DNA from: Candidatus Saccharimonadota bacterium | GTDB taxonomy: Bacteria; Patescibacteriota; Saccharimonadia; Saccharimonadales; UBA4665 | NCBI GenBank assembly: GCA_024635495.1 | Contig: JAGXIT010000004.1 | Span: 1 to 64,000, forward strand | Length of the DNA: 64,000 bases | Direction of reading: 5' to 3' | Part shown: positions 1-10,104 of the stretch, piece by piece | How the letters are laid out: the number at the start of each line of letters is the position of its first letter | How positions within the stretch are numbered: position 1 is the stretch's first letter | The notes under the pieces: generated by a model | The model's input: only the letters and a program-made list of their open reading frames with translations | Told to the model about the DNA's origin: nothing | Databases searched by the model: none | Translations under genes and position numbers: made by a program

Positions 1-1
1 C

Positions 2-3000
2 CTCACCATGAACATTGGTGGTACTGGCACTGTCGCCTCATGGGACGGAGAGATGGACCCAAGACTCAAGCTCACCGCTGTCCCATACGCCTTCAACGCC
101 AAGACTGCATCACAGCTCCAAACCAGCAACGGAGCCAACAACGCCACTCTCAGCATCCAATCTCCAACCGTTGGTAGCCAAACCTTCGTTATCCAAGACC
201 AGGGCGCAGCAGGGACCTACAACATCCTGACAGAAGGTGACATAGCCGGCACCTACATCAAGCTTCAAGCAACGTCTCCTGGTACTACTCAGACAGGGAA
301 CTTCAACATATCTGGCAGTGGTATAGCTGCAACCCTACAGGGTAGTACCTCAGTCCTCACCCCAACCCTCGACACCGCCACCGCCATAGCCCTCAACATT
401 GGTACTACCAACGCCACCAGCATCAATTTGAATGAAAACACAACCATTGCAGCAGGCAAGAGCATCACCTTTGCGGCCGGGTCTGGTACCTTCAATCAAT
501 CTGCGAGCACCGGCACCTTTGCGACCAGTACAGGGAGTGTCAGCCTAAACGGCAATACCACCGTCGCTACCAACAAGAGCTTCACCGCCAATGGTAGCGC
601 ACTATTCAAGAACGCTACAGACTCTACAGCTGGCTTGAGCGTACAAAACGCCGCAGGCACAAGCATACTCAATGTAAACACGACCGAGAAGTCTGTGAAT
701 ATAGGTACGGCAGTAAGCTATCCAGACTACGTCCTGGGTGTTGGCTTTGCTACAAAAGTTGACTACGCTACGGGCAGCGGTCCAAAATCCGTTACCACTG
801 CCGACTTCAACGGCGATACCTACCCAGACCTCGCCACCGCAAACAATGGAGGCAATACAGTCTCCATCCTTCTCGGCACCGGCACCGGGACTTTCGCCCC
901 TAAAGTCGACTATGCGACGGGCCAAACTCCAAACTCCATCACCACCGCTGACTTCAACGGCGACACCTATCCCGACCTTGCCGTAACCAACAATAACGCC
1001 AACACTGTTTCCGTTCTTCTCGGCAACGGTGATGGCACCTTCGCCGCCAAAGCCGACTACGCCAACAGTAGTTACCAATATTCCATCACCGCCGCTGACT
1101 TCAACGGCGACACCTACCCAGACTTGGCGGTGGTACGGGGTATTAATACGGGCGCTGTCTCCATCTACTTGAATAACGGCGATGGCACCTTTGCCCCCAA
1201 AGTAGACTACGCTACCACCGCCACCACATACTCCATCACCGCCGCTGACTTCAACGGCGACACCTATCCCGACCTTGCTACCGGTGATAGTAACAAGAAT
1301 ATTTCCGTTTATCTAAACAACGGCGACGGCACCTTCGCCGCCAGGGTTGATTACTTAACCTACAGCAATCTACAATCTGTCACGAGCGCTGATGTTGATT
1401 CTGACGGCAAGGTTGATCTTTTAGCCACCGCCGGTTCTAGCGGCAATTGGTTCTATATATATTATGGCAACGGCGATGGCACCTTTGGCTCGATGGCGTA
1501 TTATGCCACAGGCGCTAGCCCATACTCCATCACCACCGCCGACTTCAACGGTGATTCCAAGGTTGATATCGCCACAGCTAACAATAGCGGGTCTTCCGTT
1601 TCAATCATATTAAATAGTTATGCTGTTATATACACTACCCCTACGTTCTCTGAAACTATATCTGACCCCACTAAGGCGGGCTTCATCCTTCAGGCTGCTG
1701 CCGGCCAAACTGCAGACATCTTCCGCATCCAAGATTCCAATGCAACTGGCGCATACCTTGATGTCACCGCCAACGGCAATATCGGCATTGGCACCAGCAC
1801 CCCAACCCAGAAACTCGATGTCGCTGGCTCGGTTAACATTTCCAACAGCTTATATATAAACAGCACCAAACGTATCGACTCGAGCGGTAATCTACTTAAT
1901 ATAGGTAGCATCACTGCAAGCGGCCCAGTCCTCTTCAAGAACAGCACAAACAGTACTGGCGCCTTTGCGGTTCAGAACGCATCTGGCGGTATCGTACTCA
2001 GCGCAGATACTACCACCGACACGATAACGATAGCCAATCTAGCAGTAACCGGCAGCATAAGCCTGCCACACGGCGCTGACTTCAGTACCACGGGCTCTAG
2101 CGACGATGTTGACTTCGGCGTAGGCTCTCTATTCCGCTTGACGGGTGCTAGCGCTCAAACTATCACCGGTATCGCTGGCGGTACTGACGGTCGCATGGTT
2201 ACCCTCATGAATACCGCTGCACAGGATGCCACACTATCCAATAACTCTGCTAGCTCTCTGGCTGGCAACAAGATTACCACTGGCACAGGTTCTGACCTAT
2301 CTATCGCGGCCGGTGCGAGCGTCAGCCTGGTCTACGATAGCGTTTCTACTGTCTGGCGGGTGGTTGGCACTATATCTGGCGCTACCAGCGGCGGTAGCTA
2401 CATAACGCTCCAGGCAACGACTCCAGGTGTTGCAGATACTGGCAACTTCAACATATCCGGCAGTGGTATAGCTGCAACACTACAAGGGAGCACGTCAGTC
2501 CTCACGCCACTCCTCGACACTGCCTCGGCCACAGCGCTTAATATTGGTACTACAAACGCCACCAGTATTAATCTGAACGAGAACACAACCATTGCAGCGG
2601 GCAAGACCTTCACCGCCAACGGCAGTGCACTGTTCAAGAACGCTACAGATTCTACAGCTGGCTTGAGCGTACAAAATGCCGCAGGCACCAGCATACTTAC
2701 TGTAGATACGACTAATAAGAAGATAAGCGTGAATGGTGGGGCAACTTATACCCCTGCAAGCGTTTTGCCACAGCTACAAGCTAAGGTAGATTATGGTGTT
2801 GGAACAGCCCCTTCTAGTGAGATTAGCGGCGACTTCAACGGCGACACCTATGCTGACCTTGCCGTCACAAACTCCAGCTCAAATACAGTATCTGTGATGA
2901 TGGGGAATGGCGACGGCACCTTTGCCGCCAAAGTCGATTACGCCACGGGTTCTAGTCCACGCTCAGTCACCACCGCCGACTTCAACGGTGATACCTATCC

Positions 3001-6000
3001 AGACCTTGCCGTCGCAAACTCCAGCTCAAACACAGTCTCTGTCTTCCTTGGCACCGGCACTGGCACATTCGCCGTCAAGGTCGATTACGCCACCGGCACT
3101 AGCCCATACTCCGTCACCACCGCCGACTTCAACGGTGATACCTACCCAGACCTTGCCGTCGCAAACCAAGGCTCCAACACCGTCTCAATCCTCCTCGGCG
3201 CTGGCGATGGCACCTTCGCCGCTAAAGTCGATTACGCCACCGGTTCTCAGCCATACTCAGTCACCACCGCCGACTTCAACGGTGATACCTACCTAGACCT
3301 TGCGGTTGCTAATTACATCTCCAGTACTGTCTCCGTCTTTCTCGGTAACGGCGATGGCACTTTCAACACTAAGGTAGACTATGCTACGGCCACCTATCCA
3401 CAATCTGTCGTCACCACAGATCTCGACGGTGATACCTACCCAGATATCGTGACCGCAAACTACTTCACTAACATCTCTGTCTTAATGAACAACGGCGGTG
3501 GCACATTTGCGCCAAAAGTTGATTATGCCACCGCTGGTAACCAGTTACAGTCAGTTACTACCGCCGATCTCAATGGCGACACCTACCCCGATCTCGCTGT
3601 TTCAAGCTATAGCTCCAACAAGCTCTCGGTGTTTATCAATACCGGGGCAGGTGGTTTTAGCTCAAAAGTTGATTACACAGCCGGTACTCAGCCGTACTTC
3701 GTTACCGCTGCTGACTTCAACGGTGATACTTACCCAGACGTCGTAGTCGCAAACAGGGGCTCGAATAGTGTATCCATCCTTCTCAACACTGGCAACGCTA
3801 GCTCCCAGGTAACCGGTGCTATCTCTGCAGCATCGGCAAGCAATACACAATCAGCCTTAATAATAAAAGGTGCTGGTAGCCAACAAGTAGATTACTTCCG
3901 CGTGATGACTAGCGCCGGCTCACCACTACTTGTACTAGACTCTCAGGGTTATCTCGGACTCGGCACAGCTACCCCAACTCAACTTCTCGATGTAAACGGT
4001 ACTGCAAATGTGCTCAGTCTCAACACTAGTGGTACCCAGCGCATCGATAGCTCAGGCAACCTAGTTAATATAGCCGCACTTACCTTCAGTAATGCCGCTA
4101 ACCGTACTATATCTGTGGCGCAAGCCGCTTCTGGCGTAGGCAATAACCTATCCGTCATAGCAGGCCAGGGCGCTTCAGGCAGCGCAGGCGGTAACCTCGT
4201 CCTCCAGGCAGGTGCCAATGGCACCGCCAGCGGCACACCAGGCTCTGTTATCGTCAAGGCGAATGGCGGAGATAGCTCAAGTGCGTTCCAGGTCCAAAAT
4301 GCCAGCGGCACCGGTATATTGACCGTAGACTCTACAAACAAGACCGTAAATATTAATGGCGGCGGCACATTCAATGCGTATCGCCCAGGAGGGAGCTTCT
4401 CTGCTAGGGTAGAATATGGTACTACTAACCGTTACGTAAGTGTTCGTAATGCAGACCTGAATAATGATGGCGACCAGGATCTGGTTGTGATGGATACCTG
4501 GCCAAGTAGAATTCGAGTCTTTAATAACAACGGAGATGGTACTTTTGCGACCAGTGTTATATACAGTACTGCTGGGCAAGGTCAAGACGTGGCTATCGCA
4601 GATTTCAATGGCGATACCTATAAGGATATAGTCGCCACAGACGGTACCGCCAATAAGGTCTCGGTCTTTATGAATAACGGTGATGGCACCTTCGCCGCCA
4701 AAGTTGACTACACGACGGGTAGTAATGCCTACGGCACTATTGCAGGTGATTTCAACGGCGACACCTACCAAGACTTTGCCGTCACAAACTACGCCTCAAA
4801 TACAGTTTCTGTCTTCATAAACAACGGTGACGGCACTTTTGCGGCCAAAGCGGATTACGGGACTGGCAGCCAGCCTATCAGCGTAGCTACGGCAGACCTC
4901 AATGGCGACACCTACCCAGATTTAGTGGTTGGTAACAACGGAGCAAACTCAGTTTCAGTATTACTCAACAACGGCGACGGCACCTTCGCCACGAAAATTG
5001 ACTATGGGACGACTTCAAACTATCTACAGGATGTCGTTGCGGCCGACGTAAATGGCGATACCCATCCTGATATTATTGCCTCAGTCGGTAATTATGTATC
5101 CGTGCTCATCAACAACGGCGACGGCACCTTCGCCACAAAGGTCGACTACTCGGCTGGTAGTGCACCAAGACATATTGCGGTCGGTGATTTCAACGCTGAT
5201 GGTAGCCCAGATTTGGCATTATCTACCACTGGCAACATGGTCACCCTGCTAAACAACGGGGGAGGTGGTTTTGGGTCTCCTACAACCTATGCCGGACCAA
5301 CTTCATTGCCCGCCGGTGGCGCAGCGGCTGCCGATTTCAATGGCGACGGTACGGTAGATGTTGCTACCACCAACTGGTATCAGTTCAATACTTCGACGAC
5401 CACTATGTCGGTTTATCTTAATGGTGCTGAGCTTATCACGGTCTCTTCTGGGCTCACGGTAACTGCGCCAAGTGATACCCAGTCGAACCTCTTACTAAGG
5501 GGAGCCTCTGGACAGGTCGTAGACTATCTCCATGTGATGGATAGTAGTGGCGCGCAGTTGCTGAACATAAATTACAGCGGTGTCCTCAACGGCTACGTAG
5601 GCATTTCTACGCCAAACCTTGATACTATTAGTGCCAGCGCGCTCAATATAGGTACGACAAATGCCACGAGTATCAACATTAATCAGAACACCGTCCTTGC
5701 CGCCAACAAGTCCATCACCATCACCGGCGGCAACACTGCCTCCCGCCCAGGCTCACCAACCGAAGGTATGGTCTACTACGATACTACTACCAAGAAGCTT
5801 CTTACCTACGCCAACGGCAAATGGCAAGCAGACCGCACAGACGCTATCCTCGTCGCCGCTAGTGACTCCTCACAAGCAGACAAAGACGCTGCCGACTACG
5901 TCGGCGATGGTAACACTGCCGCAGCAGCTGATGGTGACCAAGTAGAGATAAACGCTGCTCTCACCGCAGCAAGCGGCAAGAAGGTCGTCCTCCTGGCTGG

Positions 6001-9000
6001 TACCTACACTGTAGATGCGTCAATATCTGTACCGAACAACACTACGCTTACGGGTGTTGGTAATGGCACAGTTGTAGAGCTTGCAGACTTAGGTGGCGCG
6101 AACGATACTCTCATCGAGAGCATTGACGCAAGTACGGGCACGGGCGTTGTTATTCGTGACATGAAGCTTGACGGACGGAACGACTTGAATACGACGGGGG
6201 CGCAGCAGGGAATGTATCTCAATATCAATGCTTTCAACGGAATCGGCGCGACTATAGAAAGCCTCTTTATTACTCGGTTTAGCGGTAGTGGCATCTACGC
6301 TTACTATACGAACTACAGTAATTTCACAAATAACACCATTACAGCTAACGGTGATAGGGGCATATATTTCTATTCTGGTAGTAACGACAACATTAACGGC
6401 AATACTATATTCGGAAATGCTAACGCGGGAATTGAGTTTTTGACTGGCACATCTACCAGGATTAGCAATAATAAAATATCTAGCAATGGAACCGGGGTTT
6501 ACCTCAATGCTGGTAGCGATTACAACAATATTGTTGGCAATGAGCTTTCCGGGAACGCCATATATACCAGTTCATCAGACAGCACAACGATCAGTGGAAA
6601 TACAATTAGATTTAGCGGTATTAATCTATCTAATTCTAAAGGAACTACTGTTGTAGGGAATAATATATATAATGCAACCAACTACTCCATATATATCTAT
6701 AATGGCTCTAGCTCCAATAGTGTCACCGCTAATAACCTCCAGAATAGTGGTGGCGCCACTACCAATAATGCTATCTACCTTGTTAGCGCAGACTCCAACT
6801 CTATCACTGGGAACTTCATTACCGACACCAGTGCCACCACCAACAACCTTGCCATCAATATATCCAACGGTACTTCAGACACCAACTACCTCGCTGACAA
6901 TACCCTCGGTGGTGGCAGCGTAAACGACGGCGGCACAGGTACTATCTATGGTGGCCAGCTCGATGGCTCAGATAACTATCTCGTTCAGCCGGCCGGTAGC
7001 ATCGAACTCCAGTCTGACACGAATGTCGCCGGTACCTTATCTGCTTCTACGGCCGTGCAGACACCATCACTCGACACGATAAGCTCCGGCGTCCTTACTA
7101 TCGGCGCCACGAATGCTACCAATATTCAGATAGGCAGCAATACTACCGACGCCACCGCTCATCTCTTCATCTTCGATAGCTACAATGGTGTATCAGACCC
7201 TACTGGTTACAACGGGGCTATGTACTACAGCACGAGCACTAATATGCTTAGGTGTTACCAGAACGGAGCCTGGGGAGGCTGTAGCGGAACAGGTACCGGA
7301 GTAGGTGGTAGTGGTACCTCTGGCCAAGTAGCTTACTTCAATAGCACGAGTAGTATTACGAGTAGCGCCAGCTTTACCTACGACTCAGGCACCAATACAC
7401 TTGCTGCCACTAACCTGCAGGGTAGTGGCGCGGGTATCACGGCTATAAACGGTACAAACATTTCAAGTGGCACTGTTGCGAATGCTCGTCTTACCGGCTC
7501 AGGTGCTCTCACGGTTACGGCCGGCAACGGCTTAACCGGTGGGGGCAGTGTTGCTCTCGGTGGTAGCACTAGTGTCGCAGTTGGGGCAGGTAGCTGTATC
7601 ACGGTTGCTAGTACTAGTGTTTCGGTTACGAGTAATTGTGTTGATGCCACAACCCTAGACTCGTTAGACTCATCGCAGTTTATACGTAGTGACGCTGACG
7701 ACACAACAATAGGACGGCTTATTATGGACGATACATCTAATGGTGATTCTTATGGCGCAGCCCCTCTCGAGATAAGGCAGAGCTGGTCGAGTGGCACGGG
7801 TGATGCACCGCATATCTCGTTCCATTATAGTGGTGCAGTTGCATCGCAAATTGGTTTTCTTAAGGGGGACAATTCGGGTGACATCTCTATTCTAGATAAC
7901 CCAGGAACGGGTTACGAAACACTGCGCGTGAGAGACTTAAAGCTTGGTGGAACTCAGATAATCACGAGTGGCGGAGCACTCCAAAATGTAACTGCCAGTG
8001 CTAGCATAATTACATCGGGCACCCTTAGTGATGCCCGCCTTAGCTCAAACGTCGCACTGCTCAATGCTACCCAGACATTCACCGGCGCCAACACATTTGA
8101 TGCAAGCCTAAATGTGAATGGTGACATCATAGCATCCGGTACTTCTGGTCTCACTGTTGGGCGTGGTGGCTTCTATTCTGGATATCGCTCAGTTTTTCAG
8201 GGTGTTAATGGTAGCCTGCCACTGTTGGTGCTCAATGGGACAACAACTGGGGCGGTTACTGTTATTGGCATTGGTCAAAATGGTGCTGTTGCCGGAACGA
8301 TTAGTGTTAGTGGGGGTACCACTTCCTATAATGCTTTTACTGGTTCGCACTACGCCACGCTTGCGCCAGGTACTAGTGAGCCGGATATGGCTAAGCTGAT
8401 GTCATTTGCTGGTAATGCCACTGAGCAAATGAATGGTAACGGTGAAATAATATATCCAGTCAAGGAGAATCAGATAGCGAACGATCCGAAGGCGTTTGGT
8501 TCGTTTAATGGTTCAACTGACGCGGGCACCCCAGATAAGTACCCCGAAGGCTCGCTATATCTTATCTCGGCCGCGGGGAATGGCACCGTCTGGGTAGCAG
8601 ATAATGGATCCGGTAATATTGCGACGGGTGAGCCGCTTATTTCAAGCACTCTAGCTGGCTACGCTATGCGAGATCCAGGTACCTACCAGACGAGCCACGT
8701 ATTCGCCAAGGCGGCGCAGAACATAGACTGGAACACTGTCAGTAAAACAACCAATGGCGTAAAAGTAGCCAAGCTCAGTATCTTGTACAGCTACTATGAT
8801 CAAGACAACACCTTTGCTGTGATGCAGGCTGCCGGTAAACTAACTATCAATACTCTCAGTGCCTCGAGTATCACCACAACCGCCCTCACAACCGGTACAA
8901 TCACCGTGAATGGTAATGCTAGCTTCTCTGGCAATGTCGTGGTCGCTGGCACGCTCAAAACCGGTGATATTTATGTGAACGGGCACATAGTGACGAAGGG

Positions 9001-9343
9001 TGCTATACCAACCGCTACGATTGGTACTGCACTCGGTGCTGGTGTACTCGGCGATAGTACAACCGACCCAGTTATCGCAAATGATGGTACCGACGGGGCG
9101 GGCACCATTACGGTCACTGCTGGCTCTAATGATGTCACAGACGGAGTGCTCGCTCATGTCACCTTCGCCAAGGCCTACGGCCAATCGTTCAAGGTCACCA
9201 TAAGTGCGCTCAACAAAGACACGTCGTACTTGCACCTGTATGTGAATCAAACCAGTGACGGATTCGATATCGTATCTGGTGACGCGCTCAATTCGGGCAC
9301 GCAGTACAAGATAAATTACCTCGTCTTGGGCGCACAGCAATAG
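2..9343 (+). CDS. Giant surface/adhesin-like protein, 5' partial
   Basis: The frame is open to the window edge, and the first visible residues (MDPRLKLTAVPYAFNAKTA) resemble the end of a conserved N-terminal module, so the true start lies upstream. More than 3,110 residues are visible, rich in Ser, Thr, Asn, Gly and Ala. Counting from the ATG at 8: propeller block 1 about 250-540 (6 repeats), block 2 about 924-1261 (7), block 3 about 1463-1811 (7), each repeat with a DFNGDTYPD-type calcium loop (FG-GAP/VCBS). A pectate-lyase-like right-handed beta-helix follows at about 1947-2290. Between blocks lie tail-fibre-like modules (GIGTSTPTQKLDV; LDT..ALNIGTTNATSINL four times). No sortase signal or C-terminal membrane segment is visible. 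By family precedent these are extracellular adhesion or ligand-binding folds; a role in host or surface attachment is inference. The export signal would lie outside the window. Confidence 0.85.
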   Translation, partial: LTMNIGGTGTVASWDGEMDPRLKLTAVPYAFNAKTASQLQTSNGANNATLSIQSPTVGSQTFVIQDQGAAGTYNILTEGDIAGTYIKLQATSPGTTQTGNFNISGSGIAATLQGSTSVLTPTLDTATAIALNIGTTNATSINLNENTTIAAGKSITFAAGSGTFNQSASTGTFATSTGSVSLNGNTTVATNKSFTANGSALFKNATDSTAGLSVQNAAGTSILNVNTTEKSVNIGTAVSYPDYVLGVGFATKVDYATGSGPKSVTTADFNGDTYPDLATANNGGNTVSILLGTGTGTFAPKVDYATGQTPNSITTADFNGDTYPDLAVTNNNANTVSVLLGNGDGTFAAKADYANSSYQYSITAADFNGDTYPDLAVVRGINTGAVSIYLNNGDGTFAPKVDYATTATTYSITAADFNGDTYPDLATGDSNKNISVYLNNGDGTFAARVDYLTYSNLQSVTSADVDSDGKVDLLATAGSSGNWFYIYYGNGDGTFGSMAYYATGASPYSITTADFNGDSKVDIATANNSGSSVSIILNSYAVIYTTPTFSETISDPTKAGFILQAAAGQTADIFRIQDSNATGAYLDVTANGNIGIGTSTPTQKLDVAGSVNISNSLYINSTKRIDSSGNLLNIGSITASGPVLFKNSTNSTGAFAVQNASGGIVLSADTTTDTITIANLAVTGSISLPHGADFSTTGSSDDVDFGVGSLFRLTGASAQTITGIAGGTDGRMVTLMNTAAQDATLSNNSASSLAGNKITTGTGSDLSIAAGASVSLVYDSVSTVWRVVGTISGATSGGSYITLQATTPGVADTGNFNISGSGIAATLQGSTSVLTPLLDTASATALNIGTTNATSINLNENTTIAAGKTFTANGSALFKNATDSTAGLSVQNAAGTSILTVDTTNKKISVNGGATYTPASVLPQLQAKVDYGVGTAPSSEISGDFNGDTYADLAVTNSSSNTVSVMMGNGDGTFAAKVDYATGSSPRSVTTADFNGDTYPDLAVANSSSNTVSVFLGTGTGTFAVKVDYATGTSPYSVTTADFNGDTYPDLAVANQGSNTVSILLGAGDGTFAAKVDYATGSQPYSVTTADFNGDTYLDLAVANYISSTVSVFLGNGDGTFNTKVDYATATYPQSVVTTDLDGDTYPDIVTANYFTNISVLMNNGGGTFAPKVDYATAGNQLQSVTTADLNGDTYPDLAVSSYSSNKLSVFINTGAGGFSSKVDYTAGTQPYFVTAADFNGDTYPDVVVANRGSNSVSILLNTGNASSQVTGAISAASASNTQSALIIKGAGSQQVDYFRVMTSAGSPLLVLDSQGYLGLGTATPTQLLDVNGTANVLSLNTSGTQRIDSSGNLVNIAALTFSNAANRTISVAQAASGVGNNLSVIAGQGASGSAGGNLVLQAGANGTASGTPGSVIVKANGGDSSSAFQVQNASGTGILTVDSTNKTVNINGGGTFNAYRPGGSFSARVEYGTTNRYVSVRNADLNNDGDQDLVVMDTWPSRIRVFNNNGDGTFATSVIYSTAGQGQDVAIADFNGDTYKDIVATDGTANKVSVFMNNGDGTFAAKVDYTTGSNAYGTIAGDFNGDTYQDFAVTNYASNTVSVFINNGDGTFAAKADYGTGSQPISVATADLNGDTYPDLVVGNNGANSVSVLLNNGDGTFATKIDYGTTSNYLQDVVAADVNGDTHPDIIASVGNYVSVLINNGDGTFATKVDYSAGSAPRHIAVGDFNADGSPDLALSTTGNMVTLLNNGGGGFGSPTTYAGPTSLPAGGAAAADFNGDGTVDVATTNWYQFNTSTTTMSVYLNGAELITVSSGLTVTAPSDTQSNLLLRGASGQVVDYLHVMDSSGAQLLNINYSGVLNGYVGISTPNLDTISASALNIGTTNATSININQNTVLAANKSITITGGNTASRPGSPTEGMVYYDTTTKKLLTYANGKWQADRTDAILVAASDSSQADKDAADYVGDGNTAAAADGDQVEINAALTAASGKKVVLLAGTYTVDASISVPNNTTLTGVGNGTVVELADLGGANDTLIESIDASTGTGVVIRDMKLDGRNDLNTTGAQQGMYLNINAFNGIGATIESLFITRFSGSGIYAYYTNYSNFTNNTITANGDRGIYFYSGSNDNINGNTIFGNANAGIEFLTGTSTRISNNKISSNGTGVYLNAGSDYNNIVGNELSGNAIYTSSSDSTTISGNTIRFSGINLSNSKGTTVVGNNIYNATNYSIYIYNGSSSNSVTANNLQNSGGATTNNAIYLVSADSNSITGNFITDTSATTNNLAINISNGTSDTNYLADNTLGGGSVNDGGTGTIYGGQLDGSDNYLVQPAGSIELQSDTNVAGTLSASTAVQTPSLDTISSGVLTIGATNATNIQIGSNTTDATAHLFIFDSYNGVSDPTGYNGAMYYSTSTNMLRCYQNGAWGGCSGTGTGVGGSGTSGQVAYFNSTSSITSSASFTYDSGTNTLAATNLQGSGAGITAINGTNISSGTVANARLTGSGALTVTAGNGLTGGGSVALGGSTSVAVGAGSCITVASTSVSVTSNCVDATTLDSLDSSQFIRSDADDTTIGRLIMDDTSNGDSYGAAPLEIRQSWSSGTGDAPHISFHYSGAVASQIGFLKGDNSGDISILDNPGTGYETLRVRDLKLGGTQIITSGGALQNVTASASIITSGTLSDARLSSNVALLNATQTFTGANTFDASLNVNGDIIASGTSGLTVGRGGFYSGYRSVFQGVNGSLPLLVLNGTTTGAVTVIGIGQNGAVAGTISVSGGTTSYNAFTGSHYATLAPGTSEPDMAKLMSFAGNATEQMNGNGEIIYPVKENQIANDPKAFGSFNGSTDAGTPDKYPEGSLYLISAAGNGTVWVADNGSGNIATGEPLISSTLAGYAMRDPGTYQTSHVFAKAAQNIDWNTVSKTTNGVKVAKLSILYSYYDQDNTFAVMQAAGKLTINTLSASSITTTALTTGTITVNGNASFSGNVVVAGTLKTGDIYVNGHIVTKGAIPTATIGTALGAGVLGDSTTDPVIANDGTDGAGTITVTAGSNDVTDGVLAHVTFAKAYGQSFKVTISALNKDTSYLHLYVNQTSDGFDIVSGDALNSGTQYKINYLVLGAQQ

Positions 9344-9456
9344 CAAAATATTGAGTATATTTTTAGTTCAATCTACCTCATTCTCAGGCCAACAGTTACC
9401 TTACTTTTTTTCTTGGGAAAACCTCATTTTCTTCTTTTGCTATGGCGCAAAGTAGC

Positions 9457-9484
9457 CTTACTTTTGTCTTGAAACAAAAGTAAG
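9457..9484. repeat. 28-bp palindrome, copy 1
   Basis: Perfect 11-bp arms CTTACTTTTGT/ACAAAAGTAAG around the loop CTTGAA. It recurs with the loop inverted (TTCAAG) at 9967-9988 and 11022-11049. Palindromes with this core resemble REP-type repeats as I remember them from other bacteria; that parallel is unverified. Confidence 0.8.
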
Positions 9485-9853
9485 CAAAAATTCAAGACCA
9501 AAGGCTCCTGCTCTTGGTTGGCTCATTGCTCGGTTCAACAACCGATGCGAGAACTCGCTCGCATCCACTCACTCAAACAACTCGCATCGCCTAACGGAAG
9601 TTGTTGAGCCCGACAACACCCAAGGCCAGGAACATTCGCATGGCCGGGAGGAATGGTAGGTGGTGGTTGGTAAATAGTAGATGGTATATAGAAATTGGAG
9701 ATTCGAATGTGTTTTGACTGGCACTCTGGAGTCAGCCCGGCCTGAATGTTGTGGAACCGCACAATAGCAGTAAAAATGCGACGTGGCAGTGTTTTTACAT
9801 TGTGCCTGTCCACAACAATCACCGAGTCGATGTAAATGTGCCGAGGTTTTCTG

Positions 9854-9880
9854 CTTCTCTTTTGTCGGCAAAAAGAGAAG
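9854..9880. repeat. Palindrome with 10-bp arms
   Basis: Arms CTTCTCTTTT and AAAAGAGAAG enclose a short GTCGGCA loop. It belongs to the hairpin cluster between the giant gene and parA. Function unknown. Confidence 0.6.
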
Positions 9881-9900
9881 ATACAGAAGCCGTAAGCGTG

Positions 9901-9924
9901 CCCGGCCTTTTTGGCCGGGTTTTT
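9901..9924 (+). terminator. Rho-independent terminator-like hairpin
   Basis: CCCGGCC, a TTTTT loop and GGCCGGG are followed by five T. The form is textbook, but it lies about 560 bases beyond the giant gene, so it may end a transcript of the intervening element rather than of that gene. Confidence 0.6.
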
Positions 9925-9966
9925 GGCCGCGCAAAAAGCTGGGTAGATGAAGTTGGAGTCTGTATG

Positions 9967-9988
9967 CTTTTGTTTCAAGACAAAAGTA
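9967..9988. repeat. Palindrome, copy 2
   Basis: Perfect 7-bp arms CTTTTGT/ACAAAAG around loop TTCAAG, inverted relative to copy 1 and in the same orientation as copy 3. Together with copy 1 it bounds the hairpin-rich stretch; together with copy 3 it brackets parA. Confidence 0.75.
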
Positions 9989-10104
9989 GGGTATATGAAT
10001 AAATAGAGCTTGGTCGTGGCCGATTATTATGAAAAATACCTGCGTTTACTAGGGTGCCGAAATCTGTTACGCTTAAGGGTAGAAAAAGGGGAAACAAAAC
10101 ACCA

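Larger units (their letters stand above)
9344..10104. other. 760-base non-coding stretch with many hairpins
   Basis: No convincing gene. The stretch contains a 28-base palindrome (9457-9484), then stem-loops at 9531-9544, 9544-9565 (8-bp arms GATGCGAG/CTCGCATC) and 9576-9605 (7-bp arms), a purine/pyrimidine palindrome at 9854-9880 (arms CTTCTCTTTT/AAAAGAGAAG), a terminator-like hairpin at 9901-9924, and a second, inverted copy of the first palindrome at 9967-9988. The two palindrome copies bound about 530 bases, like a small non-autonomous mobile element or a structured RNA. Minus-strand frames here are Cys- and Pro-rich and look like by-products of the repeats. Confidence 0.6.

Noticed and set aside
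750-5450. CRISPR-like regular repeats in the first 5.5 kb
   Set aside because: The periodicity is protein-coding FG-GAP repeats in one open frame, with variable spacing and no constant direct repeat.
8840-9346. Minus-strand ORF antisense to the end of the giant gene
   Set aside because: The plus-strand frame has clear repeat modules; the minus frame looks like a compositional shadow.
9535-9978. Minus-strand ORF of 147 codons in the hairpin-rich region
   Set aside because: Cys/Pro/His-rich, contains the palindrome translations, no SD or promoter, no family resemblance; more likely a by-product of the repeats.
10054-10104. Extended parA start at GTG 10054
   Set aside because: ParA/Soj proteins begin just before the P-loop; the extra 17 residues are basic and atypical. 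Still possible.
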